64,000 bases of DNA from CAKZNE01 sp002695025 (lineage in GTDB: Bacteria > Bacteroidota > Bacteroidia > Flavobacteriales > Schleiferiaceae): the NCBI GenBank assembly GCA_913043285.1, contig CAJWML010000001.1, positions 496,001 to 560,000 on the forward strand, written 5' to 3'. Shown here one piece after another: positions 51,681-59,819 of the stretch; position 1 is the stretch's first letter; every line of letters begins with the position of its first letter. A model generated the notes under the pieces. The model saw nothing but the letters and a program-made list of their open reading frames with translations, ran no database searches and was not told where the DNA came from. The translations under genes were made by a program, and so were the position numbers.

Positions 51681-52558
51681 TGGACGCGTTCTACATCATA
51701 CTCACCGCCTTTTTTATTGCCCTGAGCTGTGGCACGCTGGGCACCTTTCTCATACTCCGGAAGATGGCCATGGTGGGTGATGCTATTTCGCACTCCGTGC
51801 TGCCGGGTATCGTCATTGCCTTTCTCATTTCGGGCTCGCGGAACAACATTCCCATGCTCATCGGGGCGGCTGCGGTGGGTGTGATCACCACCGTATTGAT
51901 CGAGCTGCTGCATAAAAAGGCGCGCCTGCAGGAAGATGCTTCCATTGGCGTAACCTTTACCTGGCTATTTGCCATCGGGGTCATCCTCATCTCTGCCTTT
52001 ACCGGGCAGGTAGACCTGGACCAGGAATGTGTGCTCTACGGGGAGATTGCCTACGTGCCGCTGGACCTTATTGTCACCGATACCGGCACCATCCTTGGGC
52101 CGCGTCCGTTGTGGATCAGCGGGATCATGGCGCTCATCGTACTGCTGGTGACCCGCATTGGCTACAAAGGTTTCTTCATCACCACCTTTAACCCGGATTA
52201 TGCCAAGGCACTGGGTATTTCCACTCTCATCTGGCATTTTGTGTTCATGAGCCTGGTGTCCCTCACCACTGTGATCTCCTTTGAATCCGTAGGCGCTATA
52301 CTGGTGGTAGCCTTGCTCATTGCTCCACCTGCCACGGCTTACCTGCTTACCGGGCGGCTGAGAAGGATGCTGCTCTATACCGCCATCATCAGCCTGCTGG
52401 TCTCCATTGGCGGTTACGCCCTGGCCAGCTGGCTCAACGGCAGTATTGCCGGAGCCATGGCTACCGTAGCAGGTATCTTATTTGCCGGGGCTTATGCTGT
52501 TTATAAAACCAAGGCAAACAGGCGCACTAAAGTTTCTTTCCAAAAGCTTCCCTCTTAA
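51680..52558 (+). CDS. Metal ABC transporter permease, second subunit
   Basis: This 292-residue ABC-3 permease has eight or nine helices and the family motif SHSVLPGIVIAF near the N-terminus. There is no regulator domain, unlike the preceding paralogue. Its ATG overlaps the previous stop (TGATG). It is the last gene of the operon. The final 130 codons have a near-identical copy at 56157-56546. Confidence 0.92.
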   Translation: MDAFYIILTAFFIALSCGTLGTFLILRKMAMVGDAISHSVLPGIVIAFLISGSRNNIPMLIGAAAVGVITTVLIELLHKKARLQEDASIGVTFTWLFAIGVILISAFTGQVDLDQECVLYGEIAYVPLDLIVTDTGTILGPRPLWISGIMALIVLLVTRIGYKGFFITTFNPDYAKALGISTLIWHFVFMSLVSLTTVISFESVGAILVVALLIAPPATAYLLTGRLRRMLLYTAIISLLVSIGGYALASWLNGSIAGAMATVAGILFAGAYAVYKTKANRRTKVSFQKLPS

Positions 52559-52740
52559 AGCAAGGGCTATTTATCTCATTAGCCAAAACCGTACAATTAG
52601 ATTAACCAGCTTACGACCCATCATTAAACAAGCCATCCTCATTAACACACCCATACCTGCCTATCAATTGGGAAAGCCTTCTGTAATCTCGTTCTCAGCC
52701 CGGATTAACGTATTTTTAAACCTTCTCTTAATCCCTTTTT

Positions 52741-53148
52741 ATGATGAACACCCAGGAAGCACAAGGTTTTGCCGGAAAGTGGTTACCCGCATGGACCGGT
52801 AATAGGCCCGAAGAATTGTTGGAATTCTATGCCGAAGATGTCTTTTACCTGGACCCGGGGATACCCTCCGGTGTTAAAGGCAAAGCAGAACTGCGCACCT
52901 ACTTCGTTAAGCTACTGGCTCAAAACCCCGATTGGGTGTGGACACAAATAGAAGCGATACCCCTGGAAGGAGGCTTTTTAAATAAATGGTTAGCCAAAAT
53001 CCCCATGGGGGATAAGGTGGTTGAATGTATTGGAGTTTGCTTGGTACAATTCAATGAGAAACGGGAGATCCAAAGGAACGAGGTATACTTTGACCGAAGC
53101 CGTTTACTGGCGGAGATACAGGCCTTGCAAGCTACTCGTAAAACCTGA
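52741..53148 (+). CDS. NTF2-like/SnoaL-type protein
   Basis: This 135-residue protein has an NTF2-like pattern: a helix with RPEELLEFYAEDVFYLDPGI, then strands ending VYFDRSRLLAEI. The stretch GVKGKAELRTYFVKLL matches the small SnoaL-type fold, which forms a cone with a pocket and serves as an enzyme or binding scaffold. The ligand is unknown. It is not preceded by an obvious promoter except a TATTTTTA upstream (about 52709). The 182 nt between 52559 and 52740 hold no gene. Confidence 0.75.
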   Translation: MMNTQEAQGFAGKWLPAWTGNRPEELLEFYAEDVFYLDPGIPSGVKGKAELRTYFVKLLAQNPDWVWTQIEAIPLEGGFLNKWLAKIPMGDKVVECIGVCLVQFNEKREIQRNEVYFDRSRLLAEIQALQATRKT

Positions 53149-53379
53149 ACGCCAAGGGATTCACATTCAGGAGCAAAACCCTGGTATTAAGTAATCATAG
53201 CTCACCGAATAAAGCACGGATGGCAACCAAAACCTATATCCCGATCATAGATTAGTTGAATACTATTATAGAAAAAGGCATGCATCACCTATTCCGGATA
53301 AAATAAACCCCTATTACCTGAACGTTAGTTGAATAAGCCGCCTATGAGCTGTGCGGCCAACAAACCAAATACAAGACCC

Positions 53380-54276
53380 ATGAATTGCTTCACCCAATTA
53401 AGCCTTGTCACCTCCCTGGCATCCATTCTTTCCATTTCTTCCTGTTCGGAAAAACCTACAGTAGAGGATCTTCAGAAATTTACCGCCACAGAAAGCTATC
53501 CCGAAGACGTGTTCCTGGACACCGTTTCCAATAAGCGTGCTTTGATCATAGTGGCGCATGATGATGATGACTGTGCCATGTCCGGAACCATTGCCAGACT
53601 TACGGCCAAAGGGTGGGATATCCGCCAGTTGAGCTTTACGCAACACCTGGTTCCCGGAAAGGGTATCAATGCGGCTTCTATTATCTGCCAGGGGAACGAA
53701 TCTATTTTGAATGGTGGACAGTACCGTATTGGTTTAGATACCATGAAAGCACCCTACCTGCCCATATCCTACGAAGAGATCGACAAACAATTTCACACCG
53801 AAAAGGTGTCTTTGGCCATAGTTGAGAAAGTAAATGACTTCCTCCCCTCGGTTATTTTCACATTAGATGATGTGAAGGGAGGATACGGCCACCCGGAGCA
53901 CGTGTTCATCAGCCGTCTCGTACTGGATTTGTTCCAAAACGGGCAACTCCCCAACCAAAGGATCTACCAGTCCGTATTCACGCCCCACATGGAAAAGGAA
54001 ATAGTATATACCTGGCTGGGTGAGCGCCTTAAAAAGTGGGGCTACCCCAACGCCAGCACCCTGGCCAATGAGTTGTATGGCGTGGAAGGTATGCCGGAGC
54101 CTGATGTTCAGGTAAACATACGGGAACAGGCGCAAACTAAGATGGCTTACCTGAGAGCCTACCCGGAGGATGTAAGGAAGAACCTCCGAAAATTCCTCCC
54201 CTACTACGAGGAGTTTGATGCTGAAACCTATTTCTCCATTTTTGACCGGGAATTCTTCCGGGTTATTGAAAAATAA
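53380..54276 (+). CDS. PIG-L/LmbE-type deacetylase lipoprotein
   Basis: About 298 residues. A lipobox (SISSCSEK) is followed by AHDDDDCAMSG (the AHxDD zinc motif) and GHPEHVFIS, the family's distal His motif. PIG-L enzymes remove acetyl groups from N-acetyl sugars, usually GlcNAc derivatives, with zinc. The extra acidic residues after AHxDD are a mild oddity. The start is placed at 53380 for a lipoprotein signal; the frame opens at 53329. The 231 nt before it carry only a repeated TTAGTTGAATA (about 53251 and 53326). Substrate unknown. Confidence 0.75.
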   Translation: MNCFTQLSLVTSLASILSISSCSEKPTVEDLQKFTATESYPEDVFLDTVSNKRALIIVAHDDDDCAMSGTIARLTAKGWDIRQLSFTQHLVPGKGINAASIICQGNESILNGGQYRIGLDTMKAPYLPISYEEIDKQFHTEKVSLAIVEKVNDFLPSVIFTLDDVKGGYGHPEHVFISRLVLDLFQNGQLPNQRIYQSVFTPHMEKEIVYTWLGERLKKWGYPNASTLANELYGVEGMPEPDVQVNIREQAQTKMAYLRAYPEDVRKNLRKFLPYYEEFDAETYFSIFDREFFRVIEK

Positions 54277-54337
54277 AGCTTTTTGTAGATGTTTGATTGG
54301 CCGGTATCAAAGACTTCCCGCGGCTATTTGTAACAAC

Positions 54338-54357
54338 TTTCCTTAACCGTAAGGAAA
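54338..54357. repeat. Perfect hairpin between convergent genes
   Basis: TTTCCTTA, loop ACCG, TAAGGAAA: an 8-bp stem between the stops of the PIG-L gene and the AraC gene. No T-run follows on either strand, so a terminator role is uncertain. Confidence 0.4.
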
Positions 54358-54388
54358 CCCAGGCTGCTAATGAAACTTTTCGTGTAAA

Positions 54389-55309
54389 TCAATCCGTTGC
54401 GCCACGTGTCCAGACATCTTTATCCTCCGCGTAATCACTTCTGAAGGTCTTGGGAGTAAGCCCGGTACGGGCTTTAAATAACCTGGAGAAATAGGCATAG
54501 TCTACATAGCCCAAAATATCCGCAATTTGGGACAGGCTAATGTTTTGGTTCATCAATTGACGCTTCGCTTCCAGTATTACCCGATCCATTATCAGGTCAG
54601 AAGAGGTTTTACCCAGGGATGATTTGACCATGCGATTCAGGTGCTTCGTGGTTATATGCATACGATCGGCATAATAAGCAGGCGATTTATGCTCTGCAAA
54701 ATGCGCATCAACCAGGTGCCATAGCTCTTGTATCCGGGCGTGGTATCCCCCACCCCGGTTTTTTGTGTTATCCAGCTCCGGCTTATACCAGCGGCTGAGA
54801 TCCAGGTAAACCAGATCGGTTAAGGCTACCAGCTTTGCGTAACGCAGGTCCTGGTCTTGTTGATATTCCATATACATTTCACGGCAACGTTCCTCAAGCT
54901 GCAGAGTGTCTCCCTCCTGTAATTGTATTGCTGGTGTGTTTTGAGTAGAATGGAAAAAAGGGAATTGATATACAGAACGCCCTGAATAATACCCATCAAA
55001 GAAGTCCTGCGAATGAAAGAATATATAACCTTCCGCATCTGCGCTCAGCGTCCAGCAGTGCACCTGTCCGGGAGCCATCATAAATACACTTCCCGCTTGG
55101 ACTTTGTACTGACTAAAGTCAATATCATGTGTACCCTCCCCGGCTGTAAAAACTACGGTTAGAAAAAAATTGTGTTTATGCGGACGTGTAATTATGTGCC
55201 GGTGTTCCTTTAAGTGATGGCTAAGTATATTACAGTAAAAGCTAGAGGCATCCGTTTGCCTCTCAAACTGATCCATCTGCAATACCTCAAGTGCATTCGT
55301 TCCATCCAT
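54389..55309 (-). CDS. AraC-family transcription regulator
   Basis: This 306-residue protein has an N-terminal cupin-like sensing domain (about 30-150; RPHKHNFFLTVVF, MAPGQVHCW) and a C-terminal AraC domain with two helix-turn-helix motifs (about 200-295: PAYYADRMHITTKHLNRMVK and ISLSQIADILGYVDYAYFSR). The final FKARTGLTPKTFR is the AraC signature. It senses a small molecule; the ligand is not visible. It is divergent from the DUF983 gene (89 nt) and convergent with the PIG-L gene, either of which could be a target. Confidence 0.92.
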   Translation of the reverse strand: MDGTNALEVLQMDQFERQTDASSFYCNILSHHLKEHRHIITRPHKHNFFLTVVFTAGEGTHDIDFSQYKVQAGSVFMMAPGQVHCWTLSADAEGYIFFHSQDFFDGYYSGRSVYQFPFFHSTQNTPAIQLQEGDTLQLEERCREMYMEYQQDQDLRYAKLVALTDLVYLDLSRWYKPELDNTKNRGGGYHARIQELWHLVDAHFAEHKSPAYYADRMHITTKHLNRMVKSSLGKTSSDLIMDRVILEAKRQLMNQNISLSQIADILGYVDYAYFSRLFKARTGLTPKTFRSDYAEDKDVWTRGATD

Positions 55310-55398
55310 GTCCTTATCCTACAAAAGTAGGCGTAAATAGTTCAACATATTAACTCCGCCTTTTACTGAACTTTGCAATCAACTAAAGAAACTCTTAT

Positions 55399-55779
55399 AT
55401 GAGCCAAATAGCAAGTATTTTAAAAGGAGAGTGCCCTTGTTGCCACCAGGCAAAGGTGTTTGAAAAAACCCCCGGTTTTAGCCTTTTTAAAATCCCAAAG
55501 ATGCGTGATACCTGCAAGTTTTGTCACTATACCTTCACCCGGGAACCCGGTTTCTTTTACGGAGCCATGTATGTAAGCTACGGTTTAGTGGTAGCGGAAA
55601 TGCTAACCACTGCCGTGATCTCCCGTTTTGTATTGAATTTAGGGAATTTTTACACCTTCCTTCTTATGGCAGCATGTGCTCTACTCCTCAGCACTGTTAA
55701 CTATCGTATGTCACGCTTAATCTGGATGCGGTTGTTTATTAAAAAGACCGGATGTGATAAGGCCAGGGTTACCTCATAA
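55399..55779 (+). CDS. DUF983 membrane protein with zinc ribbon
   Basis: This 126-residue protein starts with a zinc-ribbon half (KGECPCCHQAKVF) and continues with CKFCHYTFTREPGFFYGAMY. Two membrane helices follow (about 60-110). DUF983 proteins are small and conserved; their function is unknown. An imperfect -7 (GAACTTTG) lies upstream. It is divergent from the AraC regulator. Confidence 0.85.
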   Translation: MSQIASILKGECPCCHQAKVFEKTPGFSLFKIPKMRDTCKFCHYTFTREPGFFYGAMYVSYGLVVAEMLTTAVISRFVLNLGNFYTFLLMAACALLLSTVNYRMSRLIWMRLFIKKTGCDKARVTS

Positions 55780-55907
55780 AACAAAATGTCAAACCCTCAT
55801 TCCGTTCAAGTACTTTTAAAGGCACTTTCCCCTTTTAGTACATGAATGTAAACTTTTATCCAACGGGTGTCCACTCTCCAAGAGCCAGCAACCTCGGCCT
55901 TTATAAG

Positions 55908-56156
55908 GTGTTTTTAGCCTCTTCCACCTCTTTCCTGGTGTTTCCCACAAAAATCAGATTGTCAATTAACAATCACGGGGCGTTTGAGAAAGGTGTATTC
56001 ATCCAGGATCAACTGACGGTAGTCCTGCTCAGAAAGTGTTTTCTCTTTTAAGCCCATGCTTTTGTACTTCATGGCCCTGTGGCTGAAAAGCGCTTCGTAG
56101 GAACCGGCCATTTCCGCCATGCGGTCTATCTGGGATTCAGTAATAGGCTGGGTCTT
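55908..56156 (-). pseudogene. Broken copy of the ArsC-like gene (5' end missing, frameshifted)
   Basis: On the minus strand this matches the intact ArsC-like gene at 59342-59692 from about its residue 33 to its end. Long tracts are identical, for example around LKEKTLSEQDYRQLILDEY. The first 32 codons, including the CSTC active site, are missing. After RPVIVN a stop interrupts the frame; DNLIFVGNTRKEVEEAKN follows in another frame. Its truncated end abuts a fragment of the metal permease gene. It is a non-functional remnant. Confidence 0.8.
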
Positions 56157-56546
56157 GGTTTCTTCATCACCACCTTTAACCCGGATTATGCCAAGGCTCT
56201 GGGTATTTCCACTCTCATCTGGCATTTTGTGTTTATGGGTTTAGTGTCTCTTACTACCGTGATCTCCTTTGAATCTGTAGGTGCCATACTGGTGATAGCC
56301 TTGCTCATTGCTCCGCCTGCCGCGGCTTACCTGCTCACCGGCCGGCTTAAAAAAATGCTGCTCTATACCGCTATCATCAGCCTGCTGGTCTCCACTGGCG
56401 GTTATGCCCTGGCAACTTGGCTCAACGGAAGCATTGCCGGGGCCATGGCTACGGTAGCGGGTATCTTGTTTGCGGGGGCTTATGGAGTTTACAGGGTAAA
56501 AGCCAACAGCCGCATAAGGGCTCCTTTTCAAAAATTCAATTCGTAA
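56157..56546 (+). pseudogene. 3' fragment of the metal permease gene (mntD-like)
   Basis: 130 codons, beginning GFFITTFNPDYAKALGISTL, match the last 130 codons of the permease at 51680-52558 with no insertions or deletions. Roughly 16 residues differ. The frame is intact to its stop but has no natural start: upstream it runs into the antisense of the ArsC-like remnant. An ORF from 56079 joins both but is a chimera and not a real gene. The piece encodes the last four or so membrane helices only. Confidence 0.8.
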
Positions 56547-56893
56547 AGTAGCTCTTCTTTCTATCAAAGTATTCAACAATAGCTTTAATATCATATAGAA
56601 AAAGTGGGGTATTTCAATATAAGTAAGGAGCATGGTTTACCCTTAAGATGTCCGATTTTCGGCTTAAAAAGGACTAAGAGAGATATTAAAATAGTTTATG
56701 CCATTACCCGTAAGAAAAAGCTAATGGACGTTACAAACTCACTCACCCTTAAAAAACAACACCTCACTGATCAAAAAGGGGTAATTAACTAAAAAGTTGC
56801 GTTTGCCTTCTCCCACTTCCCCTAAGCCCCTACCTTTGAAGCTCCTTCGTTAACAGCAAACACTGTACTTGCAACCTTCAAATATTAACCTAT
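56547..56893. other. Non-coding stretch before the repeat protein
   Basis: 347 nt without a convincing gene. A 62-codon ORF at 56604-56792 has no family-like features. The only signal seen is the -7 element at 56831. Confidence 0.5.
56831..56838 (+). promoter_or_regulatory. -7 element for the repeat-protein gene
   Basis: TACCTTTG is a perfect -7, about 55 nt before the ATG at 56894. The nearest TTG (56803-56805) is 25 nt upstream, slightly too far for a standard -33. Confidence 0.45.
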
Positions 56894-58966
56894 ATGAAAA
56901 CTGCCAGACTATTTTTAACCTCAGCAGCCCTGGCCGCTTTAACTTCCCTTGTTTCAACCTTCAATGCCAACGCTCAAACCTTTGAGTGGGTAAAACAATG
57001 GGGAGGCACTGGCGGTGACGTAGGCTACTCCACAACTATCGATTCCTCCCAAAATTTTTACATCACCGGTTCTTTTTACGAAGAGGTGGATTTTGATCCG
57101 GGTACCGCTACCTTCAACCTTACTTCAACAGGGTTTAGCGATGTCTTTATTTCCAAACTGGATCCGGCTGGTAATTTTATATGGGCAAAAAAATTAGGGG
57201 GAACAGGTTATGATGGAAGCAGGTCCATCACAACCGATGCTTTCGGAAATGTGTATACCACTGGCTTTTTTCAGGGAACAGTGGATTTTGATCCGGGTAC
57301 CGCTACTTTTAATCTTACTTCAGCAGGGTTTAGCGATGCCTTTATTTCCAAACTGGATACGGCCGGTAATTTTGTTTGGGCAAAAAAATGGGGTGGGGTA
57401 GAAAACGATCAGGCCTTTTCCATCACTACAGATGCTTCCGGAAATGTGTATACCACTGGTTATTTTCAGGGAACGGTGGATTTTGATCCAGCTACCGCTA
57501 CTTTTAATCTTACTTCAGCGGGAAAGTCGGATGTTTTCATTTCCAAACTGGATACGGCCGGTAATTTTGTGTGGGCAAAAAAATGGGGTGGGGTGGAAGA
57601 TGATCAAACTTTTTCCATCACTACAGATGCTTCCGGAAATGTGTATACCACTGGTTATTTTCAGGGAACGGTGGATTTTGATCCGGCTACCGCTACTTTT
57701 AATCTTACTTCAGCAGGGTTTAGCGATGCCTTTATTTCCAAACTGGATACGGCCGGTAATTTTATGTGGGCAAAAAGGTTGGGTGGGGCAGAAGGTGTCC
57801 AAGCCTGGTCCATCACTACAGATGCTTCCGGAAATGTGTATACCACCGGTTTTTTTAGGGGAACATGCGACTTTGACCCCGGTACGGGCACCTTTAATCT
57901 TATTTCGGCAGGAGTTATGGATGTCTTTATTTCCAAACTGGATACGGCCGGTAATTTTGTGTGGGCGAAGCAATTGGGCGGGACACACCATGATATAGGT
58001 ACGTCAATCACTACCGATGCTTCCGGAAATGTGTATACCACCGGTTCTTTTGAAGCCGATACAGTAGATTTTGACCCAGGAGCGGGTACCTACAACCTTA
58101 TTTCGGCCGGACTTATAGATGTTTTCATTTCCAAACTGGACGCAACCGGTAATTTTGTATGGGCAAAAAAATTGGGTGGAGCAAACAGCGAAGCAGGCTT
58201 ATCCATAATTACCGATGCCTCCGGGAATGTGTATACCACCGGTCATTTTAGGGGAACATGCGACTTTGACCCGGGCACTGCCTCCTTTAACCTTACTTCG
58301 GCAGGAAGTTCGGATGTTTTTATCCATAAAATAAGTCAGTGCGGTAATGCAACCGGCAGTATTTCCCCCATAGCCTGCAACAGCTATATCTCCCCTAGCA
58401 GCAAATATACCTGGACAGCCAGTGGAACCTATATGGATACGATTCCAGGCTCTACAAGCTGCGATAGTGTGATTACCGTAAACCTGACTATTAGAACGGT
58501 TGACACTTCCGTGACCAATACCAGCCCAACTCTGATGGCCAATGGCTCAGGAGCCACCTATCAATGGCTGGACTGCGGCAAAGGTTTTGCGGTAATCAGT
58601 GGCGCAACCAACCAAAACTACACAGCTACCGCTAATGGCAATTATGCTGTAGCCGTTACCCAAAACGGATGCACCGATACTTCAACTTGCGAACTGGTTG
58701 CCAACGTGGGCATTCTGGAAAACAGCTTTGGTAATGGCCTTACGTTTTACCCTAACCCCACCAGCGGTAAGTTGAGCATTGACCTGGGTACAAGCTATAG
58801 TAATGTGTTCATTATCGTGCGAAATGTGTTGGGGCAAGAAGTTATAAGCAAGTCTTTTAAAGGCTTAAGCCTCTTACAGTTCAACATACCGGGAGAAGCC
58901 GGTGTTTACCTTGTTGAAGTAAAATTTGATAACCAAAGCTCACTGTTAAAAGTGATGAAAAAATAA
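56894..58966 (+). CDS. Secreted seven-repeat beta-propeller-like protein with type IX sorting domain
   Basis: This 690-residue protein has a signal peptide ending NANAQ. Seven tandem units of 65-66 residues follow (about 32-486), each reading roughly WAKKLGG...SITTDASGNVYTTG, FQGTVDFDPGTATFNL, DVFISKLDTAGNFV. These are SBBP-type repeats that probably close into a beta-propeller. Then come Ig-like strands with Cys pairs (about 495-605) and a type IX type-A sorting domain (FYPNPTSGKLSIDL to LLKVMKK). It should be exported and anchored or released at the surface. Repeats 3 and 4 are nearly identical in DNA. Function is unknown. Confidence 0.85.
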   Translation: MKTARLFLTSAALAALTSLVSTFNANAQTFEWVKQWGGTGGDVGYSTTIDSSQNFYITGSFYEEVDFDPGTATFNLTSTGFSDVFISKLDPAGNFIWAKKLGGTGYDGSRSITTDAFGNVYTTGFFQGTVDFDPGTATFNLTSAGFSDAFISKLDTAGNFVWAKKWGGVENDQAFSITTDASGNVYTTGYFQGTVDFDPATATFNLTSAGKSDVFISKLDTAGNFVWAKKWGGVEDDQTFSITTDASGNVYTTGYFQGTVDFDPATATFNLTSAGFSDAFISKLDTAGNFMWAKRLGGAEGVQAWSITTDASGNVYTTGFFRGTCDFDPGTGTFNLISAGVMDVFISKLDTAGNFVWAKQLGGTHHDIGTSITTDASGNVYTTGSFEADTVDFDPGAGTYNLISAGLIDVFISKLDATGNFVWAKKLGGANSEAGLSIITDASGNVYTTGHFRGTCDFDPGTASFNLTSAGSSDVFIHKISQCGNATGSISPIACNSYISPSSKYTWTASGTYMDTIPGSTSCDSVITVNLTIRTVDTSVTNTSPTLMANGSGATYQWLDCGKGFAVISGATNQNYTATANGNYAVAVTQNGCTDTSTCELVANVGILENSFGNGLTFYPNPTSGKLSIDLGTSYSNVFIIVRNVLGQEVISKSFKGLSLLQFNIPGEAGVYLVEVKFDNQSSLLKVMKK
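56987..58354 (+). repeat. Seven tandem 195-nt coding repeats
   Basis: The unit begins at a TGG codon (56987, 57182, 57377, 57572 and so on to 58160) and is 195 nt except one of 198. Tracts such as the one over TTDASGNVYTTG are identical in several units, indicating recent internal duplication or gene conversion. Confidence 0.85.
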
Positions 58967-59341
58967 AAACCGCGCTGGGAAACCTACTTCCCTCGAAACC
59001 CCAAAGGAAACCGTACCCTGATGATGGATTTAAAGCCTTCTGTTTTTAAGTGAAACCCTTTAATCCTCATTGCAGGCCCCAGACCCTATCCATTTTGTTT
59101 AGTCGTAAAAGCGTTCCCCCAGCTTTGTCTGGCTATAATGTAACATGCTGAACCTTAAACCCTTGGGTGCAGTCTGAAAAAGGACAGCACTTTTGGCCCC
59201 ATACATGCTGATCAATGACCTCAAAAGTACTGTCCTTTGGGTTCAAACGTCCGTATGTTTTGGATCAAAAGTACCATAGTGCTGATTGACCCTGCAGGCA
59301 ATCGTATTATCCATCATGTTTAGCCGGTGATTAACACCAGG
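58967..59341. other. Non-coding stretch with inverted and direct repeats
   Basis: 375 nt without a gene between the repeat protein and the ArsC-like gene. It holds the inverted repeat at 59179-59238 and a further partial copy of its arm (gatcaaaagtacc, about 59266). I see no tRNA-like or transposase-like content. Confidence 0.5.
59179..59238. repeat. 17-bp inverted repeat, 26-nt spacer
   Basis: AAAGGACAGCACTTTTG (59179-59195) pairs with CAAAAGTACTGTCCTTT (59222-59238) with one mismatch. There is no T-run, so it is not a standard terminator. It may be the ends of a small mobile-element remnant or a structured RNA. No function is assigned. Confidence 0.6.
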
Positions 59342-59692
59342 TTAGTGCATGGCTTCCTTAGCACTTTCAACCTCTTTCTTAGCATTCCCCACAAAGATCT
59401 GATCATCTATAATGATCACCGGACGTTTGAGGAAAGTGTATTCATCCAGGATCAACTGACGGTAGTCCTGCTCAGAAAGTGTTTTCTCTTTTAAGCCCAT
59501 GCTTTTGTACTTAATGGCCCTGCGGCTGAATAGGGCTTCGTAGGAACCCACCATTTTTGCCATCTGGTCTATCTGGGATTCAGTAATAGGCTGGGTCTTG
59601 ATGTTCTGGAGTTCTACGTCCTGGCCAGGGTTCAGTTCTTTAATGATGCGCTGGCAGGTACTACAGCTAGAGAGGTGGTAGATCTTTTTCAT
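59342..59692 (-). CDS. ArsC/Spx-family thioredoxin-fold protein (arsenate reductase-like)
   Basis: This 116-residue protein has a thioredoxin-like fold with the active-site motif SSCSTCQR (CxxC near residues 10-13) and the family feature LKRPVIIIDDQIFVG. ArsC reduces arsenate; YffB and Spx are close relatives with other roles. The CxxC form is more like Spx/YffB than classical ArsC (CxxS). It stands alone. A decayed copy lies at 55908-56156. Confidence 0.8.
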   Translation of the reverse strand: MKKIYHLSSCSTCQRIIKELNPGQDVELQNIKTQPITESQIDQMAKMVGSYEALFSRRAIKYKSMGLKEKTLSEQDYRQLILDEYTFLKRPVIIIDDQIFVGNAKKEVESAKEAMH

Positions 59693-59716
59693 GGCGTGAA
59701 TATAAGTGCTTCACTC

Positions 59717-59810
59717 TTCGACTCCGCTCCGAGTGACACCTAAAGTTAATTTAGATAATTACTTGTTACCCTGAGGGGCCCAAAGGGGTGCATCGAAGGA
59801 GACAAACGTC
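59717..59810. repeat. Dispersed intergenic repeat, copy 1
   Basis: The stretch starts ttcgactccgctccgagtga and ends gggtgcatcgaaggagac. Both end sequences recur, in opposite order and orientation, at 61984-62184. It lies between the ArsC-like and sigma-factor genes. Confidence 0.6.
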
Positions 59811-59819
59811 CAAACACCA

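Noticed and set aside
55962..56225. 87-codon minus-strand ORF as an ArsC-like gene
   Set aside because: Its N-terminus is antisense permease sequence and the active-site CxxC is missing; a stop truncates the end.
56079..56546. 155-codon ORF as a real gene
   Set aside because: The first 26 codons are antisense of the ArsC-like remnant and the rest is the permease 3' end; it is a chance fusion, listed as pseudogene.
56604..56792. 62-codon ORF in the gap before the repeat protein
   Set aside because: No motif, no promoter, lysine-rich composition typical of random AT-rich sequence.
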